From Acidobacteriota bacterium (GTDB taxonomy: Bacteria > Acidobacteriota > Vicinamibacteria > Vicinamibacterales > 2-12-FULL-66-21), in assembly GCA_013694845.1 (NCBI GenBank), contig JACDBQ010000884.1, positions 1 to 22,463 of the forward strand: DNA of 22,463 bases. Direction: 5' to 3'. Below the pieces are notes generated by a model. It saw only the letters and a list, made by a program, of their open reading frames with translations. It searched no databases and had not been told where the DNA came from. Below are positions 8,341-16,527 of the stretch, in pieces. Position numbers and translations under genes: made by a program. Each line of letters starts with the position of its first letter. Within the stretch, counting starts at the first letter, position 1.

Positions 8341-10344
8341 TCAGGCCTCCTTCGGAGCAGAGGGCACTGGTAGACCGAAGATGGCGTTCGAATCCAGCAC
8401 CCTGGTCTCGGCGCCGCGTTCCCTCGCGATGTGGATCATGTCAGCGGTGCCGCCCGGACCGTCTCCCGCCTTGCCGTTCCAGAGCGCGATGAGCGTGACG
8501 TGTTGCGGTCCAGCCGTCAGCGCCTCGTTCAACATCCACAGGTTGTTCCGTTGCCAGATGGAATAGCCGGCGCGGTGCCGAAGCCATCCTGGCAGATCTT
8601 TGGTGCGTGAGAGGACTGGTGCTGACGGGAAGCGCGACTGAATGGCGTAGAACCGAGCAACCCAGTCAGGGCCACCGGGCGCAACCGACTCAGTGACGTA
8701 TGACTCCGGAGGCAGCGCGAGATAGAGCTTCGTCGCCACGCCGAGCTCTGCGCAGACCTCGTGAAAGAGGATGTCGCCCCCGCTCGCAGCCCCGGCGAGG
8801 CCGACCGCGCTTCCGTATCGATGGACCTCCTGTTCGATGGCTTCGCGGATGGCCGCGCGCGCCAGCGGCCCCTTGTCCGCTGGAAAACGTGGCTCTTTAC
8901 GCCGCGGAGCGTCAACCTGATGACCGGTGAACAAGATCGTCCGAGGACTCTTCTGCGCTGTCGCTGAGGCCGTGGCTTGCGGTGCCAACACCTCGATCAC
9001 ACGAGCAACGTTGTTTACCAGCAGTTCCAGCTCCTGGTAGAGCGCAAGCTGCGTTCGAACCGAATCGCTCATGAAATCTGGTTGCCCCGCGAGTGCCGTA
9101 TCGTAACAATGCACCACTTGTCCAGGCCCGTCGGACGTGAGGAAACAAAATTCCGCCAGGCTGATTTCGACCCACGGATCGGGTTGCCCGGTTTGCTGGA
9201 TGTACTGCTTGCTGGCGTGAAGGGAGAATTCGACGGCTCCTGCCAGAAGTCGGCGCTGCGTCTCGAGCTGCGTCGTACTCCGCTCGGCTTCCGGTCGGTC
9301 CGAAAACAGATCGACCCATTCGTCTTTCAGCCCCTCGGCCAGCTTCAGGACGATCGTGAGCATCGCCAACGCGTTCAGTCCCGAGTAGAAGTAATTGAGG
9401 TCCTGGCGGAATCCCTTTACGTAGGCGTCGTAGGACTGCATCAGCAGCGGCGAGCGGAGCGCCTGACTGCGCCGCCTCTCGGGCGGGAGGCCCTGCCAGC
9501 TCTCTCGCCACTGCATCTTGAGGTTGCGCCCGAGGAGCGAGAACGCCTCCGCCCGATCTTTGGGAGAAGCATCGGGGTGGCCCGCGACCCGGCGCAGCGC
9601 CACCTCTGACTTGGCCAGATCGCCGAGGCGCTGGTAGATCGTGCCGAGCAGGAGGTTCGCTTCTCTATCCAGAGGATCGATCCCCCGCAGATCCTCGAAC
9701 GTCGCACTCGCCGGTTCGAAGACCTTGGCGCGAAACTGCTCGCGTCCGACGAGCCGCAGCGCTTCAGACTCCCACAACGACTCTTTCGCCTCGTAGGCTA
9801 GAAGCGCGAGCTTTCCGATGAGCCTCGACTTGGCGGCGTACTCGACTTCCTCCCGGAACTCGCGCGGCAATGGCAGGAACCTGGATCGATCCTGCTCCCG
9901 CAGTTCGGGCAGCACCCGGAAGACGGGACTGTCCTGTCGTTCTGACGCAATGGTCGCCTTTAGCCCTTCGAACAGCTGCGCCAGCGAGCCACCCGGGGTT
10001 GCAGCGTCGTAGGCGAGGTACCTATCGGTTCGCAGGTCGAAGGGAACATCGTTGGTCATCCCCTTCGCGCGAATCAGAAATGTTCGTTTCTCGCGAAGCG
10101 CGTGACGTATCCCCAGCTCGTAATAAGCATTGGCATTGTCGATCGAGATGTCGGCGACGACGACATCTGAAACGAGGAGCATCTGGAACATGTCTTCGCG
10201 GATGTTCCCAGCTTCAATGACCTCTCCGGTCGTGCGTCCCTCGATGTGCAGCCTGGCCAGTGCGGGAGCGATCAGTTGCGCTTCGACTGCGTCGAAATCG
10301 ATTCCGCTCTTCACCCCGAACGGCCTGATGATGAACGCTCGCAC
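8341..10344 (-). CDS. Three-part signalling protein: deoxyribosyltransferase/TIR-like domain, TPR-S (TRAFs-binding) region, SLOG-like domain
   Basis: This 667-residue protein is the likely control unit of the locus. Residues 1-125 form a Rossmann-like domain with MRAFIIRPFG, then DVVVADIS (Asp65) and NANAYYELG (Glu76). That layout is shared by nucleoside deoxyribosyltransferase-like and TIR-like domains, where the glutamate is catalytic. Residues about 170-450 are helical repeats of the TPR-S / TRAFs-binding type (DUF4071-like). Residues about 467-655 form a second Rossmann-like domain with TILFTGHQVDAP (TGH at 473-475), AASGGDILFHE (SGGD at 521-524) and a GPGGTADM loop (629-636). It resembles the LOG/SLOG-type nucleotide-binding domains that Aravind and co-workers link to conflict systems. 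GTG 10344 follows GGAGGT. The gene lies 54 bp after the DUF2235 gene. The reaction and ligand are unknown; NAD- or nucleotide-derived signals are the natural candidates. Confidence 0.82.
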   Translation of the reverse strand: MRAFIIRPFGVKSGIDFDAVEAQLIAPALARLHIEGRTTGEVIEAGNIREDMFQMLLVSDVVVADISIDNANAYYELGIRHALREKRTFLIRAKGMTNDVPFDLRTDRYLAYDAATPGGSLAQLFEGLKATIASERQDSPVFRVLPELREQDRSRFLPLPREFREEVEYAAKSRLIGKLALLAYEAKESLWESEALRLVGREQFRAKVFEPASATFEDLRGIDPLDREANLLLGTIYQRLGDLAKSEVALRRVAGHPDASPKDRAEAFSLLGRNLKMQWRESWQGLPPERRRSQALRSPLLMQSYDAYVKGFRQDLNYFYSGLNALAMLTIVLKLAEGLKDEWVDLFSDRPEAERSTTQLETQRRLLAGAVEFSLHASKQYIQQTGQPDPWVEISLAEFCFLTSDGPGQVVHCYDTALAGQPDFMSDSVRTQLALYQELELLVNNVARVIEVLAPQATASATAQKSPRTILFTGHQVDAPRRKEPRFPADKGPLARAAIREAIEQEVHRYGSAVGLAGAASGGDILFHEVCAELGVATKLYLALPPESYVTESVAPGGPDWVARFYAIQSRFPSAPVLSRTKDLPGWLRHRAGYSIWQRNNLWMLNEALTAGPQHVTLIALWNGKAGDGPGGTADMIHIARERGAETRVLDSNAIFGLPVPSAPKEA

Positions 10345-10398
10345 GCGACCTCCTGTTGCATACTTACCCTCGCTCGGACAACCGCGAACAACGTCGTG

Positions 10399-12807
10399 TC
10401 AAGGGCCACGGTGCAGCCGGCTCACGGTGATCGTGGCTGTTCCCTGGTTGTTCTTGTAGTACTCGTCCCAACCCAACCCGAGTCGGCGCAAGTTGACCGG
10501 GACTATGGCGTCGTTCACGAACAGAAACAACTCGCCGGTGGTCTTCGCTGTGATGTTGATCGTTTCGGCGTCGAGGCGGTACTGGTCCAGTCCTCTACGC
10601 CCGATGCGTGCGATGGGCACGAACCAGTCCGCGCTCCATAGCCGCCGGAAGGGAGTGAACGCCCAGAAAATCGCCCGCTGCGGTTTTGTCAAGCCGGGCG
10701 TTGCGCTATCGAATCCTTTCGCCGAATACACGCCTCCTACGCCACCGTCGGTCCAGGGTTGTCCTGTGATGGCGAACCGGATCTGATATTCACGGCCCGC
10801 CTCAAGCACAACGCCGGTCGCGTGACAGAAGGCGTTGCTGTCGAACTGCAGCGGGTGGACAGTGTTTTCCCCCACGGGACGTGGAGCGGACGTTTCTGAA
10901 TCCGGTTTTTCATCCGGACACCATCGCCCGGTTGAATTAATGGCCTCGAAGATGACGCGATTCGCAAACGCCACGACCCACACGAGAATGAAGATGCCGG
11001 CCACATTCGGAAGAATGACGCGCCGCACCACCGCGAACACCCCTTGATACCCGTTGCTCGCACGAACCGCCTTCAGAGCGCTCTTGTGCTGCGGGAGACG
11101 GTAATGCCGATTGATGGCAGGTGGCAGCACCTCGAGCCATATGGAGCGCATCCGGCTGCAGATCTTCCCGTGCAGCGCGCGCCCCCTCCGAGAGAGCAGG
11201 AGCAGTGCGGCGAGGCCGATGAAGAGCTCCCACGGCCGGGCGGAGAAGTAACCGATCCAGGGCGAGGCGTACGACGGCAACCATTCACCGGCTGCAAGGA
11301 CAACGCGGTTCGCAGTACCGACCCGCTCATTCACTTCAGAAACGTTGGCGCCATTCGTGAACGGTCGAACGACCAGAAAGACGGTCAGGGCCACGACTGC
11401 GAAATAGACGGTTCGCCTCCACCACACCAGATCCCATACCGCTTCCTGCGCGGCGACACGGCGCTTTGCGGCGTTCGGCGCCTCGTAGGGATTCTCGTCG
11501 CCGTCGAGAATCCGGCCGTCCTCCATCAGAACGGCATATTTTTCAGGAAGAACGATAGGCGCATACGCCTCGGGCGCAGCCGCCATACGCGTAAAGACAC
11601 TCTCGTGAATCTTCGGCCTGATGATGGTGACCGGCGACAAAGGCTTTGGCCAGCGATGGTCGAAGAACGCTCGTTCGTGTTTCTGGCCGTTGGTGAGCCA
11701 CTCGATCCGGCGCGGGTTGTAACGGTAGTACCCTTTCGCGCCACCGCGCGAGTCATACAAACGCCCAAGCGGGTCGGCCTTGGCAGTGTGATGGATCAGC
11801 AGCTCCGGTACGAACTGGAGCTGATCTTTCACCTGATCTGTCATCCACTTCAGCGACACGGCCGACAGCGTGTCGTCGGGGTAGCCGCCACCGACGTTGG
11901 AGTGCATCCCCGCAAACCAGACCTGGGTGATGCGTTCGTCCTTGATGTGTCGTTTCAGCGGCTCGCTGGATTCGTCCCACAGTACGGGATGGAACGTGTT
12001 GCGCTCGTCATCCAGGGCGAGCACGTGGCACGCGCGTTTCACGTTCTCGTGCAGAGTGAGATCGGGCATCGACAGCGGCCACACCCACCGATCAACGCCG
12101 TCCGTGAGCTCATCGACCGCGAGTCCATAAGCGTCGACCGTATCCCATACGCCAATGAAGTCGATGTGGACGTTCTGATGGTTGTGTGCTTGTGTGTAAG
12201 CTCCACGACCTCGAACGACATCCCACGACCTGAACGCGGCGTCTCGCAGCCATCGGCCCACTGTCACCAAGCGCCCGGTTTGATTGAACGCTTTACGGAA
12301 ATCGCGATAGGCCCACGAGGCAAGCCTCACGAGCTCGCCCGCGTACACGAAATCGCCGGTCGCGGGCGGGTCGTCGAATTTCGTTGACTGTCCGCCGCTC
12401 TTGTCGGTAACCGCGTCGCCTTGCGGCGCCATGACCGTGGCCCCGGCTACTGGAAGGGTTGGTCTCGTCTTGATGATTCCCTGTCGAGTGATGAGCCCAG
12501 CCAGGACGCGGACCGTGAATGCGCCGCGGCTGAAGCCAAAGAGAAAGATCTGGTCTCCCGGATCGTAATGCTCGCAAAGAAACCGGTAGAGCCGCATGAC
12601 ATTGCGACGGAGTCCTACCCCGAACATTCCGCCGAGCAACGCGATCGGTCTGAGTGATGATGTGCCGACACCGTCGTCGTAGCAGGCCACCTGCACACTG
12701 GGGTCGGTCAGGTTCAGTGCTTCGTACACGCGCCAGACGTTGGTCTTCAGCAGTTGCGCGGAGCTGTTTCCGGTTCCATCCGACAGCAGGACGATGTTCT
12801 TGGGCAT
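10399..12807 (-). CDS. DUF2235 alpha/beta hydrolase (Tle1-like lipase fold) with membrane segments and a lectin-like C-terminus
   Basis: The 802-residue protein begins with a DUF2235 hydrolase domain (about 1-400): NIVLLSDGTGN, the nucleophile elbow FGFSRGAF (Ser93), a likely triad Asp222 in FIGVWDTVDAYG, and the family's histidine motif WFAGMHSNVGGGYPD (His302). DUF2235 includes the Tle1 phospholipases of type VI secretion. Residues about 466-481, 527-539 and 601-619 are hydrophobic and likely membrane helices. The C-terminal 150 residues are predicted beta-rich; GELFLFVNDAIV followed by NNQGTATITV recalls the LecA/PA-IL galactose-binding fold (weaker call). ATG 12807 follows GGAGGG. It is the first gene of the likely operon. 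A membrane-embedded lipase is a plausible membrane-damaging effector, but the natural substrate cannot be read from sequence. Confidence 0.88.
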   Translation of the reverse strand: MPKNIVLLSDGTGNSSAQLLKTNVWRVYEALNLTDPSVQVACYDDGVGTSSLRPIALLGGMFGVGLRRNVMRLYRFLCEHYDPGDQIFLFGFSRGAFTVRVLAGLITRQGIIKTRPTLPVAGATVMAPQGDAVTDKSGGQSTKFDDPPATGDFVYAGELVRLASWAYRDFRKAFNQTGRLVTVGRWLRDAAFRSWDVVRGRGAYTQAHNHQNVHIDFIGVWDTVDAYGLAVDELTDGVDRWVWPLSMPDLTLHENVKRACHVLALDDERNTFHPVLWDESSEPLKRHIKDERITQVWFAGMHSNVGGGYPDDTLSAVSLKWMTDQVKDQLQFVPELLIHHTAKADPLGRLYDSRGGAKGYYRYNPRRIEWLTNGQKHERAFFDHRWPKPLSPVTIIRPKIHESVFTRMAAAPEAYAPIVLPEKYAVLMEDGRILDGDENPYEAPNAAKRRVAAQEAVWDLVWWRRTVYFAVVALTVFLVVRPFTNGANVSEVNERVGTANRVVLAAGEWLPSYASPWIGYFSARPWELFIGLAALLLLSRRGRALHGKICSRMRSIWLEVLPPAINRHYRLPQHKSALKAVRASNGYQGVFAVVRRVILPNVAGIFILVWVVAFANRVIFEAINSTGRWCPDEKPDSETSAPRPVGENTVHPLQFDSNAFCHATGVVLEAGREYQIRFAITGQPWTDGGVGGVYSAKGFDSATPGLTKPQRAIFWAFTPFRRLWSADWFVPIARIGRRGLDQYRLDAETINITAKTTGELFLFVNDAIVPVNLRRLGLGWDEYYKNNQGTATITVSRLHRGP

Positions 12808-12842
12808 TTCCCTCCGCTTGTCACGTCTTTACGAGGCTGCCC

Positions 12843-12871
12843 ATCCTAGTTGGGGTCCCGTAGCTTTGCAA
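12843..12871 (-). promoter_or_regulatory. Candidate promoter of the DUF2235 / TPR-S / patatin operon
   Basis: On the minus strand TTGCAA (12866-12871) and TAGGAT (12843-12848) are 17 bases apart. Each matches four of six bases of the sigma-70 boxes. Transcription would start near 12836, with a leader of about 29 bases before ATG 12807. Confidence 0.35.
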
Positions 12872-13107
12872 CGGCGGATCGAGGGCGCCTTCCCTCATTT
12901 GAGCGGGCGGTCGAGGTGAGGTACAAGGTCCTCGAGGTGCGGGCGTGCTGCTTGTGGATTCGGATCGACCGGATGGCACAACCAAATTGCGGGATGCTCT
13001 GCGAACTTGGACTGTAAGAGGAACAGCAGGACGGCCCCCATGTGCTGGGGGAGGCACGGCAGAGACGAGAACGCGTTAGCGCAACGCCGCATACTCGCCC
13101 TGCACGC
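12872..13107. other. Intergenic stretch without a convincing gene
   Basis: Between the DUF2235 promoter and the metallophosphoesterase stop I see only a minus-strand ORF of at most 65 codons (12895-13092; internal ATG 13041). It has no clear ribosome binding site and no recognisable domain, although it includes a hydrophobic stretch (GAVLLFLLQ). It may be a fragment of a lost gene or chance. Confidence 0.4.
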
Positions 13108-13914
13108 TCACGTGGCCACCCACCCCTCCGTCGAGTGCCGGTAGCGCCCCCAGTCCGACGCAGCGAACGACGCGGTCGCTGGATCCCACACATACTTCAT
13201 CAGCGCGATCTCAGGACGCTGGATCCGCAGCAGGTTGAACGACGGCTGCTCTCCCCTGCTGCGCGCCGAAACCGTTCCGGCCTGGACGATCAAACCGGAG
13301 TGCCCCGCAATCCGATAGCGCTCGGCGGCGCGCGACGCGTGACTGAGATGCAAATGGCCGGAGAGGAACAGATCGGCGTTGGCCTTCGACAGCCGCGCCA
13401 TCGCCATCCGCGCACGCCCGAGCAAACGACGTTCTCGAACGCCAGGTGGCAGGTCGAACGGGTGATGAGTCACGATGATCCGGACAAGCGCCTCTGGCAG
13501 CGCGGAGAGGCGACGGACGATGCGGTCGACCTGTCTGGTGTTGATGCGCCCACCGCCGTGGGCGAGCGCCCTGGCGGTATTGACGCCGATGACGATCATC
13601 TCCTCGTCCTCGTATTCGGGTTCGAGATCGTCGGAGATGTACTTTCGGTATCGCGTCAGCGGCTGTAAGAAGCGCCGCGCCACATTCCAGTACGGCACGT
13701 CGTGATTGCCGGGCACCACGAGCTTCGGCGGCTCGAGCGTGTCCAGGAAGGCGCGCGCCGCAGCGAACTGGGTGCGCCGGGCCCGCTGCGTGAAGTCGCC
13801 AGAGATCGCAACCAGGTCCGGCTGTGCGTCGTGCACCGCTCGTCTCAATGGACCGAGCACGGCCGGGTCGATCCGGCCGAAGTGCAGGTCCGAGAGGTGC
13901 ACCAGCGTGCGCAC
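13108..13914 (-). CDS. Calcineurin-like metallophosphoesterase
   Basis: The 268-residue protein shows all five metal-binding blocks of the class III cyclic-nucleotide phosphodiesterase / CpdA-like group: SDLHFG (Asp9, His11), SGDF (Asp40), PGNHDVPYW (Asn70, His71), VTHHPF and SGHLHLSH. Such enzymes bind two metal ions and hydrolyse phosphodiesters, often cyclic nucleotides. The likely start is GTG 13914; the ribosome binding site is weak. It is on the same strand as, and 300 bp upstream of, the DUF2235 operon. It could be an unrelated housekeeping gene or, speculatively, remove a nucleotide signal used by that operon; nothing in the sequence decides this. Confidence 0.9.
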   Translation of the reverse strand: MRTLVHLSDLHFGRIDPAVLGPLRRAVHDAQPDLVAISGDFTQRARRTQFAAARAFLDTLEPPKLVVPGNHDVPYWNVARRFLQPLTRYRKYISDDLEPEYEDEEMIVIGVNTARALAHGGGRINTRQVDRIVRRLSALPEALVRIIVTHHPFDLPPGVRERRLLGRARMAMARLSKANADLFLSGHLHLSHASRAAERYRIAGHSGLIVQAGTVSARSRGEQPSFNLLRIQRPEIALMKYVWDPATASFAASDWGRYRHSTEGWVAT

Positions 13915-13994
13915 GTCAGATCGCCGTCCGACTACCGTTGCCGGTGAAATCGATGGACGGGCGAGCGGAGCCGGGCGACATGCTGAATCGAGAT

Positions 13995-14025
13995 GCCCGC
14001 CGAGCGCTCGCTGCGCGCGGCGGGC
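13995..14025 (-). terminator. Strong hairpin after the DUF2383 gene
   Basis: GCCCGCCG (13995-14002) pairs with CGGCGGGC (14018-14025). After one A-G mismatch, GCGC pairs with GCGC around a five-base loop. It begins eight bases beyond the DUF2383 stop codon, the right place for a terminator. A T-run is missing. Confidence 0.45.
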
Positions 14026-14033
14026 TGATGAAA

Positions 14034-14486
14034 CTAGTGGGCCGCCTTCTCCCGGTCCCGAACATCCCGCACGTGGTCGTGCGCCTGCCGCACCTTGGCG
14101 GCCTGCTGCTGGACGACGGTCTGCGCACTACCCGGCAGCGACTCCTTCAGTGCGCTCTCATAAGCCGACTTGGCCACGTCCTCGCCGCGCTCGGCTTCGG
14201 CCACGATGGCGTGGTCGTCCTTGCCGGTGATGACCGACTTGATGTCGAGCCAGCCGCGGTGCACAGTGCCGGCTACGCTCCCCGCCTTCTCGGGATCGCC
14301 GCCGAGCCGTCGCACTTCACTCTGGAGGTCGCGCGCCATTTCACCGCGCTGCCGGGAATACTCGAGAAACTTCCCCTTGATGTCGGCGCTCTTCAGACCC
14401 TCGGCGGCCGTCTTGAAGCCGAGCTCGCCGTCTTTGCAGGTCTCGATGAGGTTGTTGAGCACGGAAATCGCGTTGTCGTTCGTCAT
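14034..14486 (-). CDS. DUF2383 / PA2169-family four-helix-bundle protein
   Basis: The 150-residue protein matches the PA2169 family (DUF2383), with the N-terminal pattern ISVLNNLIETCKDGELGFKTAAEGL and a ferritin-like run of helices throughout. The physiological role of the family is not settled; members are often linked to stress conditions. ATG 14486 is preceded by GGAGA eight bases upstream. It is full length and intact. It lies 163 bp after the VOC gene on the same strand and is followed at once by a strong hairpin, so it probably ends a transcript. Confidence 0.9.
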   Translation of the reverse strand: MTNDNAISVLNNLIETCKDGELGFKTAAEGLKSADIKGKFLEYSRQRGEMARDLQSEVRRLGGDPEKAGSVAGTVHRGWLDIKSVITGKDDHAIVAEAERGEDVAKSAYESALKESLPGSAQTVVQQQAAKVRQAHDHVRDVRDREKAAH

Positions 14487-14649
14487 TACTGATTGTCTCC
14501 TTTGGCTGGAGAAGCATTAGCAAACTGCGAACCATACTTAAATCCACATAGCTCATCTGAACCGGCATGATGCCGCTGTCATATGCGAGGTGCAGCCTCA
14601 GCTCGAGCGGCAATCGGAAACGCCGGCGCTGCGCGTCGACGGCAATCTA

Positions 14650-15429
14650 TTACGCCTTCTTTGCGTGCAGCGAGAACGCGGCGCCCTGCGGATCCATCGC
14701 ATTCACCACCCAGTCGCCACCGGGAACCTCCATCGGTCCATTGAGGATCTGGCCGCCGTTGGCCTTCACCCGCTCGATCGCCGCGTTGATATCGTCCACG
14801 AGAAAGTAGATGGCCCAGTGTGGCGGCACATGCGCCATTTCGGCCGGCTTGTTCATCATGCCGCCGATCATGCCGTGGGGACGATTGAACATGTGGTATT
14901 TGCCCATCGGCCCCATGTCCATCGTTTCGCTGGGCTGCCAGCCGAAGACTTCGCCGTAGAACTGCATCGCCGCGGGCGCGTCGGTGGTCATCAGTTCGTG
15001 CCACGAGCCCTCGCCGACTTCCGGCGCGGTCTCGGGCTTCTCGGGCGACGACGGCTGAATGATGTAGAAGGCGGCACCTTGAGGATCCTTCATCATCTGC
15101 AGGCGCCCGACCGTTGGCACGTCGATGACAGGAGAAAGCTCGCTTCCCCCGAGCCGCGTGATGTGTGCCACGGCATCCTCGAACTTCGGCGCGGCAACAT
15201 ACATCGCCCAGAACGGCGGCATGTCCATGCCTTCCGGTCTCTTCATCAGACCAGCGACCCCGACGTCGCCGCGACGGTTGAAGATTGTGTAGGGATCCGG
15301 TGAACTTTCAAAAGGCGCCGCCGTCCAGCCAACGACGTTCTTGTAGAACGTCTCGGCGGCTGCGGTGTCGGTGGTCATCAATTCGTACCAGACCGGTCGT
15401 CCGAGCAGAGTTGAAGCGGCAGTCGTCAT
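14650..15429 (-). CDS. VOC family protein with two glyoxalase/bleomycin-resistance-like domains
   Basis: The 259-residue protein repeats one domain twice. Domain 1 (about 5-125) opens with PVWYELMTTDTAAAETFYKN and closes with DPQGAAFYIIQP. Domain 2 (about 133-258) opens with SWHELMTTDAPAAMQFYGE and closes with DPQGAAFSLHAKK. These are the paired modules of the vicinal oxygen chelate superfamily, which includes glyoxalases, dioxygenases and antibiotic-binding proteins. The close relatives I know of are unassigned enzymes, so no substrate is proposed. ATG 15429 has GGAGG six bases upstream and is preferred over the in-frame ATG at 15447. The gene is divergent from the broken esterase. Confidence 0.92.
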   Translation of the reverse strand: MTTAASTLLGRPVWYELMTTDTAAAETFYKNVVGWTAAPFESSPDPYTIFNRRGDVGVAGLMKRPEGMDMPPFWAMYVAAPKFEDAVAHITRLGGSELSPVIDVPTVGRLQMMKDPQGAAFYIIQPSSPEKPETAPEVGEGSWHELMTTDAPAAMQFYGEVFGWQPSETMDMGPMGKYHMFNRPHGMIGGMMNKPAEMAHVPPHWAIYFLVDDINAAIERVKANGGQILNGPMEVPGGDWVVNAMDPQGAAFSLHAKKA

Positions 15430-15618
15430 GGCAAACCTCCTGAACATCAGAGCGCCCGCGAAGGCGCAACGGTCGGTTAGTCTGTCACATTCGATCGCCG
15501 GGGCGCATCACGTCCTTGCAACAAATCTTCTGTGGCGAACAGTGGGACGAATCGCGGAAAGGTTGAGCCCGTTCGGTCGGTTCGATGCGCAACGCATCGA
15601 AATCTCGTTCTCACGGGT

Positions 15619-16472
15619 ATGAGCGCGCGGATCCTGAAGGAATTCACATTCTTCGACCGGCATCAGAAGTCGCAGAATCTGCCCAGCACCCACATGGTCG
15701 AGGCGTTGCTGAAGATCATGAAAGAAACGCAGGGCGAGCGTGTCGACCATCCTTCGGTCCCGATAACAGCCCTGATCGGCCACTCCTTTGGCGGCGCTGT
15801 CCTCGAATCCGCGTTGACACAGTCACTGGTCGGATTGGTCGTCAACAAAGCGCCGGACGCCGAGGTGAGGTGGCCGGCGAGCTTGATCATGTTCCGCAAC
15901 GAGGCGCAGGAAGCACGCGGTCGTATCAGCTGATCGAGGCCATGCACGCAAATCTTCCCAAACACGATAGACGGGACAGCTGCCTGCCGGCGGAAGCGAA
16001 GGCGGCTTCGGAGACTGAGAAAAACCAGATCCCGGATCCCCCGGCCATTCTCTCGATCTCCTCGACCGGTGACCACTCGGTTCGTGCGTTTTTTCCAGCC
16101 GTCCAGGCGCTGGTCAGGCCTTTCACAGTCTGCGGACGTATCACGAGACGAACTTTCTCGGGCTCTCGAGCCAGACGCCGATGTTCTTCAACGCGACGGC
16201 GCACATGAAGGAGTTCCAGTCGCACGTGCTTGGCCGAAAAGACGATGCAGACATATTGAAGGTGCTGGGGGAGTGTAAAGCGAGCATCGAAAATGGAAAA
16301 CATTCTCGGCGCCACCTATGTGATCGCCGAAAAGCCCGGAGCCCGCAATCGCACGCCGTACTGGGTCATGCAGATGCCGACGGCCATCGTTCCCGACCAC
16401 AGCACGATCTTCACACCCATCTTTCGAGACTTGTTGATCACTCTGCTCCAGAACGTCACGGCAGGTAGGTAG
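15619..16472 (+). pseudogene. Decayed alpha/beta-hydrolase (serine esterase)
   Basis: Three frames together describe one protein. The first (from about 15619) has FTFFDRHQKSQNLPSTHMVEALLKIM and the nucleophile elbow IGHSFGGAVLE (Ser codon 15784-15786). A shift near 15915 leads to SYQLIEAMHANLP and ILSISSTGDHSVRAFFP. A shift near 16110 leads to HETNFLGLSSQTP. A shift near 16290 leads to TPYWVMQMPTAIVPDHSTIFTP and a stop at 16470. The order and the GHSFGG motif match uncharacterised bacterial serine-esterase-like proteins. The N-terminal part before the FTFFDR segment is absent. With at least three shifts and a missing start it cannot make a working enzyme. Confidence 0.75.
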
Positions 16473-16527
16473 CACTCTGCGACCGTTGTTTGAGTGAGTC
16501 TATAGACGTCTACCCAAGGAGAGCTCG

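Noticed and set aside
7000..12807. A standard CBASS or Pycsar locus
   Set aside because: Patatin and TIR-like parts occur, but no CD-NTase or adenylate/uridylate-type cyclase gene, nor Cap2/Cap3 or HORMA/TRIP13 partners, is present in the window.
10399..12807. A type VI secretion lipase effector with immunity gene
   Set aside because: No VgrG, PAAR, Hcp or lipoprotein immunity gene is adjacent; neighbours are cytoplasmic signalling and phospholipase genes.
12895..13092. A 65-codon minus-strand gene
   Set aside because: No ribosome binding site, no recognisable domain and a length expected by chance in GC-rich DNA.
15532..15618. Upstream extension of the esterase as a longer N-terminus
   Set aside because: The translation before the ATG at 15619 shows no resemblance to the family, so the true N-terminal part seems lost.
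16498..16511. Overlapping palindromes GTCTATAGAC and AGACGTCT before the protease start as an operator
   Set aside because: They are short, single-copy and in front of a dead gene; chance is the simplest reading.
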